A DNA stretch of 64,000 nucleotides from Pseudaminobacter soli (ex Li et al. 2025) (GTDB lineage Bacteria > Pseudomonadota > Alphaproteobacteria > Rhizobiales > Rhizobiaceae): the NCBI RefSeq assembly GCF_029892515.1, contig NZ_JARXVF010000010.1, forward strand, positions 1-64,000. Direction: 5' to 3'. Within the stretch, counting starts at the first letter, position 1. Every line of letters begins with the position of its first letter. Of this stretch, positions 57,244 to 64,000 are shown in pieces. Below the pieces are notes generated by a model. It made no database searches. It saw nothing but the letters and a program-made list of their open reading frames with translations, and was not told where the DNA came from. The position numbers and the translations under genes are program-made.

Positions 57244-58491
57244 ATGGTTGCGACTAAGCCTCTGCGCATGGAAAAGAGCAGATCTGAATCGTCGAGAAAA
57301 CTGCCGACCGCCGTGGTGATCGTGGCTGCCGGACGCGGCGAGCGTGCGGGCCAGGCCGATGGCCCCAAGCAGTATCGCCTTATTGGTGGACGTGCCGTGC
57401 TTGCACAGACGGTGGAGAATTTTCTCCGCCATCCGGCAATCGGAACCGTCGTCGTCGTGATCCATCCGGACGATGGTGTTCTGCTGAAGCAGGCACTCGG
57501 CGCCCTCGCCGAAAAGGTGACCCTAGTTCATGGGGGAGCGACGCGTCAGGATTCGACCCGGCTTGGACTTCTGGCGCTGCAGTCCGAGAACCCAGGCGCG
57601 GTGCTCATACATGACGGCGTGCGTCCCTTTGCCGATGCCGCACTCATCGACCGGGTGATCGCGTCGATAGACGAAAACCACGGCACCCTGCCCGCGCTGC
57701 CAGTGTCCGACACACTCAAGCGCGAGGCCGCAGGTGGCACGGTGGCGGAGACTGTGGCGCGAGCTGGCCTGCATGCAGCCCAGACGCCGCAGGGTTTCCC
57801 CTATGCAAGAATTCTGGCTGCGCATCAGGCCGCGCACAGGCAGGGCCTCAGCGAGTTCACCGACGATGCGGCGATTGCCGAATGGGCTGACATGCCGGTT
57901 CGGATCGTGCAGGGCTCGCCCGACAATGTAAAACTCACCTGGGCAAAGGATATCGCCATGGCCGATCAGCGTCTGTCTGGAACGTTCAATGCATTTCCAG
58001 ACGTGCGCACGGGCAACGGCTATGACGTGCACTCCTTCGAGCCCGGCGACCACGTTACGCTATGCGGCGTGGCAATCCCGCATACGAAAAAACTCTCCGG
58101 TCATTCCGACGCCGATGTCTGCCTGCACGCCCTGACGGACGCGCTTCTCGCGACCATCGGCGCCGGCGACATCGGCACGCATTTCCCGCCATCCGACCCG
58201 CAATGGAAGGGTGCCGCCTCGCGCATTTTCGTGGAGCATGCGGTGAAACTGGTGCGCGCGAAGGGCGGCCGCATCGCCAATGCCGACATCACGCTCATCT
58301 GCGAGGCACCGCGTGTCGGTCCGCATCGCGAGGCGATGACCGCCGCCCTCTCCGACATGCTTGGCATCGACAGGGGCCGGGTGTCGATCAAGGCAACCAC
58401 AAACGAGCGGCTGGGTTTTGTTGGGCGTGAGGAAGGCATTGCGGCGATCGCCACGGCGAGCGTCGTCTATCCGGGAGGGCTGCCCGAGTGA
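57244..58491 (+). CDS. ispDF: Bifunctional IspD/IspF of the MEP isoprenoid pathway
   Basis: A 415-residue fusion. The IspD half (residues ~22-245) has the nucleotide-binding [20 protein letters not shown] and later [10 protein letters not shown]; the IspF half (~255-415) has [18 protein letters not shown] with the D-x-H zinc site and [15 protein letters not shown]. It makes CDP-methylerythritol and then the cyclodiphosphate. The fusion is typical of alphaproteobacteria. ATG 57268 is an alternative start, as neither has a clear ribosome site. It is divergent from dusB. Confidence 0.94.
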   Translation: MVATKPLRMEKSRSESSRKLPTAVVIVAAGRGERAGQADGPKQYRLIGGRAVLAQTVENFLRHPAIGTVVVVIHPDDGVLLKQALGALAEKVTLVHGGATRQDSTRLGLLALQSENPGAVLIHDGVRPFADAALIDRVIASIDENHGTLPALPVSDTLKREAAGGTVAETVARAGLHAAQTPQGFPYARILAAHQAAHRQGLSEFTDDAAIAEWADMPVRIVQGSPDNVKLTWAKDIAMADQRLSGTFNAFPDVRTGNGYDVHSFEPGDHVTLCGVAIPHTKKLSGHSDADVCLHALTDALLATIGAGDIGTHFPPSDPQWKGAASRIFVEHAVKLVRAKGGRIANADITLICEAPRVGPHREAMTAALSDMLGIDRGRVSIKATTNERLGFVGREEGIAAIATASVVYPGGLPE

Positions 58492-58973
58492 GCGAATTGC
58501 GCGAACTGGCTATCGAATTCCTGAAAGCCTGTGAGCGGCACGGCATCATGGCCGCGACGGCGGAATCCTGCACCGGCGGCATGATCGTCGCCGCGCTTAC
58601 CGATATTCCCGGTTCTTCGACGGTGGTGGACCGCGGCTTCATCACCTATTCCAACGAGGCCAAGATGGAGATGCTGGGCGTCTCCGAGGCGACGTTGGCC
58701 GCCCATGGCGCGGTCTCCCGCGAGACGGCGCTGGAAATGGCCGCAGGCGCAATCCAGAATTCCCGCGCCAGCATTGCGCTGGCCGTCACCGGTATTGCCG
58801 GGCCCGACGGCGGTTCGGCAACAAAGCCGGTGGGGCTCGTCTGGTTCGGGCTGGCGCTGCGCGGCCAGCCGGCGGTTGCCGAAAGCCGGATCTTTCCGAA
58901 TGAGGGCCGCGACTTCGTCCGTCGCGAGACCGTTCGGACTGCCCTGAACCTGGGCCTCAAAGCACTCGGTTGA
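58488..58973 (+). CDS. CinA C-terminal-type nicotinamide-nucleotide amidase
   Basis: A 161-residue single-domain PncC/CinA-C protein. Conserved blocks are [46 protein letters not shown] and [10 protein letters not shown]. It deamidates NMN in pyridine-nucleotide recycling. GTG 58488 overlaps the ispDF stop. The N-terminal CinA (COG1058) domain is absent, the common short form. Confidence 0.92.
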   Translation: MSELRELAIEFLKACERHGIMAATAESCTGGMIVAALTDIPGSSTVVDRGFITYSNEAKMEMLGVSEATLAAHGAVSRETALEMAAGAIQNSRASIALAVTGIAGPDGGSATKPVGLVWFGLALRGQPAVAESRIFPNEGRDFVRRETVRTALNLGLKALG

Positions 58974-59435
58974 TCAGGCCACTTTCGCCGGACCGTAGAT
59001 TTCGGTCGCGCGCCGCTCGAATGCTTCCACGAACATGCGGAAGGCACGATCGAACATCGCGCCCATGAGCGCGCCCAGAATGCGGCTCTTGAATTCGTAG
59101 TCGATGAAAAAATGGATGTCGGTGGCGCCGCCATCCGCCGCATCGAAGCGCCAGATATTGGTCAGATATTTAAACGGGCCATCGAGATATTTCACGTCGA
59201 TGGCGCTCTCATCCGGCTTCAGGTGAACCTGGGTGGTAAAAGTCTCACGGATCGCCTTGTAGCCGACAGTCATGCTCGCAACGAGAACGGTGCGCCCGTC
59301 GCGCTCCTTGCGCGAGCGCACCGTCAACCCTTCGCAAAGCGGAAGGAACTGCGGATACTGTTCCACATCCGCGACCAGGGCAAACATCTGGTCCGGCGCA
59401 TGGGAGACGCGGCGTATGGTCTCGAATTTTGGCAT
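58974..59435 (-). CDS. COQ10/RatA-like START-domain protein
   Basis: A 153-residue lipid-binding START protein (SRPBCC fold), starting [20 protein letters not shown], with VADVEQYPQFLPLCE and FFIDYEFKSRILGALMG. Members bind ubiquinone and assist its use in respiration (Coq10 in yeast) or are named RatA. Its start overlaps the last base of lipA's stop, so the two are one unit. The 3' end is convergent with cinA. Confidence 0.9.
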   Translation of the reverse strand: MPKFETIRRVSHAPDQMFALVADVEQYPQFLPLCEGLTVRSRKERDGRTVLVASMTVGYKAIRETFTTQVHLKPDESAIDVKYLDGPFKYLTNIWRFDAADGGATDIHFFIDYEFKSRILGALMGAMFDRAFRMFVEAFERRATEIYGPAKVA

Positions 59436-60409
59436 CAGGCAGAAGCTTTGACCGGCTTCCGCAGATGCTCCTCGCGCGCAGCCTTCAGTTTGGCGAAGTC
59501 CTCGCCGGCATGGTGGGACGAACGCGTCAGCGGGCTCGATGCGACCAGCAGGAAGCCCTTGGTCATGCCAACGGTCTCATAGGACTTGAATTCCTCCGGC
59601 GTGACGAACTTCTTCACCGCATGGTGCTTCTTGGTCGGCTGCAGGTACTGGCCGATGGTCATGAAGTCGACGTCGGCGCTGCGCAGATCGTCCATGAGCT
59701 GCAGCACTTCGTTCCGCTCCTCGCCCAGGCCCACCATGATGCCGGACTTGGTGAAGATCGACGGGTCGAGTTCCTTCACGCGCTGCAGCAGGCGGATGGA
59801 GTGGAAGTAGCGCGCACCCGGACGAACGGTGAGATAGTTCGAAGGCACGGTTTCAAGGTTGTGGTTGAAGACGTCAGGCTTTGCTGCAACCACGACCTCC
59901 AATGCGCCATCCTTGCGCAGGAAGTCCGGCGTCAGGATTTCGATCGTCGTGTTGGGGTTCAGTGCGCGGATCGCGCGGATCGTTTCTGCAAAATGCTGCG
60001 CGCCGCCGTCGGCCAGGTCGTCGCGGTCCACCGATGTGATGACGACGTGGGTGAGCCCCATCTTGGCGACGGCCTTTGCCACGCTCTCCGGCTCGTTCTG
60101 ATCGAGCGGCAGCGGGCGCCCGGTCGCCACGTTACAGAAAGCGCAGGCGCGGGTGCAGATCTCGCCCATGATCATGAAGGTGGCGTGCTTCTTTTCCCAG
60201 CACTCGCCGATATTGGGGCAGCCCGCCTCTTCGCACACCGTCACCAGCTTGTGCGAGCGCACGATCTCGCGTGTCTCGGCATAGCCTTTGGAAACCGGCG
60301 CCTTGACGCGGATCCAGTCCGGCTTGCGCAGCACTTCCTGATCCGGCCGGTGGGCCTTTTCGGGATGCCGCACACGAGGAGCGTTGGAGAGATCGAGCAC
60401 AGTGACCAT
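59435..60409 (-). CDS. lipA: Lipoyl synthase
   Basis: A 324-residue radical-SAM enzyme that inserts sulfur into octanoyl groups. The auxiliary cluster cysteines are in [13 protein letters not shown] (~residue 60), the SAM cluster CxxxCxxC in [10 protein letters not shown] (~residue 87), and the C-terminal [12 protein letters not shown] serine loop is present. It fits next to lpdA and pdhC, whose E2 component carries lipoate. It starts with [11 protein letters not shown]. Confidence 0.97.
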   Translation of the reverse strand: MVTVLDLSNAPRVRHPEKAHRPDQEVLRKPDWIRVKAPVSKGYAETREIVRSHKLVTVCEEAGCPNIGECWEKKHATFMIMGEICTRACAFCNVATGRPLPLDQNEPESVAKAVAKMGLTHVVITSVDRDDLADGGAQHFAETIRAIRALNPNTTIEILTPDFLRKDGALEVVVAAKPDVFNHNLETVPSNYLTVRPGARYFHSIRLLQRVKELDPSIFTKSGIMVGLGEERNEVLQLMDDLRSADVDFMTIGQYLQPTKKHHAVKKFVTPEEFKSYETVGMTKGFLLVASSPLTRSSHHAGEDFAKLKAAREEHLRKPVKASA

Positions 60410-60417
60410 GTCAGTTC

Positions 60418-60702
60418 CTAGCGCGGCCGCGGCGATTGCGTGCGGCCGAATATCCAGAGGATGATGATCGCGCCAAAGATGGCGACAAGCAGGTTTCCGA
60501 AGAAACCGTAATAGTGAATCTCGAGGAGGCCCGCCAAGGTGCCTCCAACGAAAGAGCCGGCGATGCCGACGAGGATGTTGGTGAAGAAGCCGTGCTCGCG
60601 GTTCAAGGTCTTCTCGGCGACATAGCCGGCAAGAAAACCGATGACGAGCATGCCGAAGAAGCCGACGCCCGGCATGCTCATGAAACCCACGCTCTGGTCC
60701 AT
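60418..60702 (-). CDS. GlsB/YeaQ/YmgE-family small membrane protein
   Basis: A 94-residue protein with three hydrophobic segments ([19 protein letters not shown], then [13 protein letters not shown], then [16 protein letters not shown]), the transglycosylase-associated (GlsB) pattern. Such proteins are stress-induced inner-membrane proteins of unclear role. ATG 60702 follows AGGAG. It lies between lipA and lpdA on the same strand. Confidence 0.88.
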   Translation of the reverse strand: MDQSVGFMSMPGVGFFGMLVIGFLAGYVAEKTLNREHGFFTNILVGIAGSFVGGTLAGLLEIHYYGFFGNLLVAIFGAIIILWIFGRTQSPRPR

Positions 60703-60783
60703 CACAGTCTCCTCGCGACCGCTTGCCAAAGACCCATATAAGTCAGAAGCCGCCGAAACAATAGCCCGGCAAAGGCTCCCCTG

Positions 60784-62229
60784 TTATGCGTTCAGCGCGC
60801 GGCCATAGGCGTCCAGCACGCTCTCCTTCATCATCTCCGACAGGGTCGGGTGTGGGAAGATAGTGTGCATCAGCTCTTCCTCGGTGGTTTCGAGGTTCAT
60901 CGCCACCACAAAGCCCTGGATCAGCTCAGTCACCTCGGCGCCGATCATATGCGCGCCCAGTAGCTGGCCGGTCTTCTTGTCGAAGATGGTCTTGACGAAG
61001 CCTTGGTCCTCGCCAAGCGCAATGGCCTTGCCGTTGGCGATGAACTGGAAGCGGCCGACGCGGATGTCGTAGCCCTGTTCCTTGGCCTTGGCTTCGGTGA
61101 GACCGACGGAAGCGACCTGCGGGTTGCAATAGGTGCAGCCCGGGATCTTCAGCTTGTCCATCGGGTGAACGTTCGGCAGGCCGGCGATCTTCTCGACGCA
61201 GATCACGCCCTCATGCTCGGCCTTGTGGGCCAGCATGGGCGGGCCGGCAACGTCGCCGATTGCGTAGATGCCCGGCACATTGGTGCGGCCATAGCCGTCG
61301 ATGACGACACAGCCGCGATCGGTCTTCACGCCGAGCGCTTCAAGGCCAAGGTTCTCGATGTTGCCCTGCACGCCGACAGCCGAGATCATGCGATCGGCCG
61401 TGATCTTCTCGATCTTGCCGTCCTTGAGCTCGACATGGGCGGTGACGGAGTTCGCGCCCTTCTCGACCTTGGTCACCTTGGCCTCGAGCAGGATCTTCAT
61501 GCCCTGCTTTTCGAACTGCTTCTTGGCGAAGGTGGAAACTTCCGCGTCCTCCACCGGCATCACCGCCGGCATGACCTCGACGACGGTCACGTCCACGCCG
61601 AGCGTGCGGTAGAAGCTCGCGAACTCGATGCCGATGGCGCCCGAGCCCATGACGATCATCGACTTGGGCAGATCCTGGGGCACCATGGCCTCGAAATAGG
61701 TCCAGATCAGCTTGCCGTCCGGCTCGATGCCCGGCAGCGCGCGCGGACGCGCGCCGGTGGCGAGGATGATGTGCTTGGCCGTATAGGTGCCCTCGCCTTT
61801 GATGTTCTTGGGCGCCGGGTGCTGCGGCTCCATCGGCTTCTTCGAAGATTTTGCGACGACGATTTCGCCCGGCTTGGAGAGCTTGGCCTCGCCCCAGATG
61901 ACGTCCACCTTGTGTTTCTTCATCAGGAAGCTGACGCCGCCGTTCAGCTGTCCCGAAACGGCGCGCGAGCGCTGCACGATCGACTGGACGTCCGGACTGA
62001 CCGAACCCTCGATCTTCACGCCATACTTTTTGGCATATTCGGCATAGTGCAGGATTTCGGCCGAACGCAGCAGCGCCTTGGTGGGAATGCAGCCCCAATT
62101 CAGGCAGATGCCGCCCAGATGCTCGCGTTCCACGATGGCCGTCTTGAAGCCAAGCTGCGCCGAGCGCACGGCCGTGACATAGCCGCCGGGGCCCGAACCG
62201 ATGATGATGACGTCGTAGTTTTCGGCCAC
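60784..62229 (-). CDS. lpdA: Dihydrolipoyl dehydrogenase (E3)
   Basis: A 481-residue flavoprotein. FAD motif IIIGSGPGGYVTAVRSAQLG, redox disulfide GGICLNWGCIPTK (~residue 40), NAD motif VMGSGAIGIEFASFYR, and the C-terminal His-Glu active-site region TIFPHPTLSEMMKE. It starts at GTG 62229 after AGGAGA. It reoxidises lipoyl groups of the pyruvate dehydrogenase complex, whose E2 gene lies upstream on the same strand. Confidence 0.96.
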   Translation of the reverse strand: MAENYDVIIIGSGPGGYVTAVRSAQLGFKTAIVEREHLGGICLNWGCIPTKALLRSAEILHYAEYAKKYGVKIEGSVSPDVQSIVQRSRAVSGQLNGGVSFLMKKHKVDVIWGEAKLSKPGEIVVAKSSKKPMEPQHPAPKNIKGEGTYTAKHIILATGARPRALPGIEPDGKLIWTYFEAMVPQDLPKSMIVMGSGAIGIEFASFYRTLGVDVTVVEVMPAVMPVEDAEVSTFAKKQFEKQGMKILLEAKVTKVEKGANSVTAHVELKDGKIEKITADRMISAVGVQGNIENLGLEALGVKTDRGCVVIDGYGRTNVPGIYAIGDVAGPPMLAHKAEHEGVICVEKIAGLPNVHPMDKLKIPGCTYCNPQVASVGLTEAKAKEQGYDIRVGRFQFIANGKAIALGEDQGFVKTIFDKKTGQLLGAHMIGAEVTELIQGFVVAMNLETTEEELMHTIFPHPTLSEMMKESVLDAYGRALNA

Positions 62230-62244
62230 AATCTTCTCCTGAGA

Positions 62245-62883
62245 TCAGAGCGCGAGCATGACTCGCGCCAGGGGCGCGAGCGCTTCGCCAATTTTGCGCG
62301 TGTTTTCCGCGTCGAGATGGACGCCATCGAGCGGCGTTGTGACTGCAACGGAGCCGGCATCGTAGAAACCGCAACTGGTTTCGGCGGCCAACCCCGCATA
62401 GAGTTCCGCCAGTTTTTGCGAGCCCTTGTCGCCGCCTGCGAACATTTCCGCAAAATCCACGTTTTGGGTACGCGTGACCTGCGGTGGCGAAACCAGAAGG
62501 ATTTTGGGCGCGGCAGCGTCCAGCGGATAGGCGTGGCCGCGCACGATCTTCACCAGGCGCGCCATGCCCTGCCTGGCGGCGAACGGGTTGCCATGGATCC
62601 ACGGCTTCATGTCGTTGGAGCCAAGCAGGATGATGATCAGATCGAGCGGCGAGTGCGTGCCGAGCACGGTCGGCAGCACGCGCGCGCCATTGCGATCTTC
62701 CGGGGCAAGGCTGTCGTCGAAGGCCGTCGTGCGGCCATTCAACCCCTCGGCAATAACCCGAACTCCGCCACCCAACTCGGCCTGGAGCACACTCGGCCAA
62801 CGGTCCTCCGGCGCATGGCGCGAAGGACCTTCGGCATTGTAGCCCCAGGTGAGCGAGTCACCGTAGCAGAGGACGGTTTTCAC
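62245..62883 (-). CDS. SGNH/GDSL hydrolase
   Basis: A 212-residue esterase-like protein. Block I with the catalytic Ser is VLCYGDSLTWGYN (~residue 9), block III Asn in LLGSNDMKPW (~85), and block V is DGVHLDAENTRKIGEAL with Asp and His. GTG 62883 is the likely start, since GDSL motifs lie close to it and it avoids overlapping pdhC. It lies between pdhC and lpdA, an arrangement seen in some Rhizobiales; the substrate is unknown. Confidence 0.87.
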   Translation of the reverse strand: MKTVLCYGDSLTWGYNAEGPSRHAPEDRWPSVLQAELGGGVRVIAEGLNGRTTAFDDSLAPEDRNGARVLPTVLGTHSPLDLIIILLGSNDMKPWIHGNPFAARQGMARLVKIVRGHAYPLDAAAPKILLVSPPQVTRTQNVDFAEMFAGGDKGSQKLAELYAGLAAETSCGFYDAGSVAVTTPLDGVHLDAENTRKIGEALAPLARVMLAL

Positions 62884-62896
62884 TAAAGCCGCGCCC

Positions 62897-64000
62897 CTAT
62901 ACGAGCATGCCCATCGGGTTTTCGATGTGGCGCTTGAAGGCACCGAGCAGTTCGGCACCAAGCGCGCCGTCGACAGCACGATGATCGGTCGACAGCGTGA
63001 CCGACATCATGTTGGCGATCTTGATTTCGCCGTTCTTCACCACGGCCCGCTCTTCGCCCGCGCCAACGGCCAGGATGGTCGCATGCGGCGGGTTGATGAC
63101 GGCGGAGAAATCCTTGATGCCAAACATGCCCAGATTGGACACCGCAGTGGTGCCGCCCTGGTATTCCTCGGGCTTCAGCTTGCGATCGCGGGCACGCTTG
63201 GCGAGGTCCTTCATCTCGTTGGAGATGGTAGACAGGCTCTTCTCCTCGGCCCGGCGCACGATCGGCGTGATGAGGCCGCCCGGGATCGAAACGGCAACGC
63301 CCACATCCGAATGGTTGTGCTGCACCATGGCGCTGTCCGTCCACGACACATTCGCAGTCGGCACATCGCGCAGGGCGAGCGCCATCGCCTTGATGATCAG
63401 GTCGTTGACCGACAGCTTGTAGGCCGGCACATCGCCCTTCTCCGTCTTGCGCGTCGGCGCGGCTGCGTTGAGCTGGGTGCGCAGCGCCAGCAAGGCGTCG
63501 AGTTCGCAATCGAGCGTCAGGTAGAAATGCGGGATGGTGGTCTTGGCTTCGACCAGACGCCGAGCAATGACCTTCCGCATGTTGTCGTGCGGAATGAGCT
63601 CGTAGGAACCTGCCTCGAACAGCTTCAGCACCTGTTCGTCAGACATCGGCTTCGCGGCCGGAGCCGGAGCCGGGGCGGGAGCGCCCGCGACCGGTGCGGC
63701 TGCCGGAGCAGCCTTCGCAACGCCGCCGGAAATCGCGGTCTCGACGTCGGCCTTCACCACGCGGCCATGCGGCCCCGTGCCCTTCACCGCCGAGATATCG
63801 ACGCCGGCATTCTTGGCGATGCGACGGGCGAGCGGCGATGCAAAGACGCGGCCCTCCTGGGCAACTGCCGTGCCGTTTGCCACGGCTACCGATGCCGGCT
63901 GGGCAGCCGGCGCAGGCTGCGGCTTGGCTTCCTCGGCCTTCGCCGGGGCGGGCGCTGCGGTCGGCTGGGCAGCAGGCTTGGCGCCGGCATCCGCCTTGGC
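62897..64000 (-). CDS. pdhC: Pyruvate dehydrogenase E2 (dihydrolipoyl acetyltransferase), 5' end beyond the edge
   Basis: The visible 367 residues read in from the right edge. First comes an Ala/Pro/Lys linker (AKADAGAKPAAQ...), then the peripheral subunit-binding domain (VFASPLARRIAKNAGVDISA, KGTGPHGRVVKADVE), a second linker, and the catalytic acetyltransferase core ending with the active site STDHRAVDGALGAELL. The N-terminal lipoyl domain must lie beyond 64000. It is upstream of the SGNH gene and lpdA on the same strand. Confidence 0.95.
   Translation of the reverse strand, partial: AKADAGAKPAAQPTAAPAPAKAEEAKPQPAPAAQPASVAVANGTAVAQEGRVFASPLARRIAKNAGVDISAVKGTGPHGRVVKADVETAISGGVAKAAPAAAPVAGAPAPAPAPAAKPMSDEQVLKLFEAGSYELIPHDNMRKVIARRLVEAKTTIPHFYLTLDCELDALLALRTQLNAAAPTRKTEKGDVPAYKLSVNDLIIKAMALALRDVPTANVSWTDSAMVQHNHSDVGVAVSIPGGLITPIVRRAEEKSLSTISNEMKDLAKRARDRKLKPEEYQGGTTAVSNLGMFGIKDFSAVINPPHATILAVGAGEERAVVKNGEIKIANMMSVTLSTDHRAVDGALGAELLGAFKRHIENPMGMLV

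Noticed and set aside
61003-62886. A 627-codon plus-strand frame opposite lpdA and the SGNH gene
   Set aside because: Both covered genes carry catalytic motifs on the other strand; this frame has none.

Overview
The window looks like a chromosomal segment of a high-GC alphaproteobacterium of the Rhizobiales, probably Phyllobacteriaceae (Mesorhizobium/Aminobacter-like). The reasons are the gene order dusB-ntrB-ntrC-ntrY-ntrX-trkA-hfq-hflX, a fused ispDF next to dusB and a short cinA, the pdhC/lpdA/lipA/coq10-like block, an E. coli-type MntR beside mntH, many LacI-controlled sugar ABC importers, and a rhizobial-type intergenic palindromic element. The genus is an inference from gene order and protein style; no marker RNA gene is present and I saw no tRNA, rRNA or CRISPR array.

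Bases 1-11,000 are an eroded accessory region: a glycine-zipper lipoprotein cut by the left edge, a truncated RraB-like ORF, a frameshifted deaminase remnant, an AraC regulator broken by a frameshift and a stop, an intact 1,051-residue autotransporter with six roughly 50-residue repeats, an ISL3 transposase tail, a DUF4239 membrane protein, a TonB-receptor 5' fragment joined to a decayed mobile-element primase/helicase, and a Spy-like periplasmic protein. Bases 11,093-13,008 hold a manganese unit, mntH with an MntR box in its promoter, followed by mntR.

Bases 13,058-20,767 form a sugar operon: a divergent LacI regulator, binding protein, two permeases, ATPase, TIM-barrel isomerase/epimerase and Gfo/Idh/MocA dehydrogenase, with two exact inverted copies of a 16-bp operator in the divergent region. 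Next comes a second importer (two permeases and a binding protein, no ATPase) divergent from an IclR regulator and an inositol-monophosphatase-like enzyme. Bases 25,762-33,822 are housekeeping: rlpA, a D,D-carboxypeptidase, tmk, holB, metG, tatD, a PhnP-like metallo-hydrolase and a YbaK-type deacylase. An IS with a frameshifted transposase follows at about 33,942-35,597.

Bases 35,642-38,040 carry a GFA-family protein and an AraC regulator divergent from a PhyH-family dioxygenase. Bases 38,110-45,405 form a second LacI/ABC sugar operon (lyxose/mannose-type isomerase, aldose-epimerase-like protein, ATPase, two permeases, binding protein) with its own palindromic operators. It has the same layout as the first operon, and its operators share the AACGTT core.

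From 45,499 to the right edge the window is conserved core: mazG, hflX, hfq, trkA, the NtrBC and NtrYX two-component systems, dusB, ispDF, cinA, a COQ10/START protein, lipA, a GlsB-like membrane protein, lpdA, an SGNH hydrolase and the 3' part of pdhC, which runs off the right edge.
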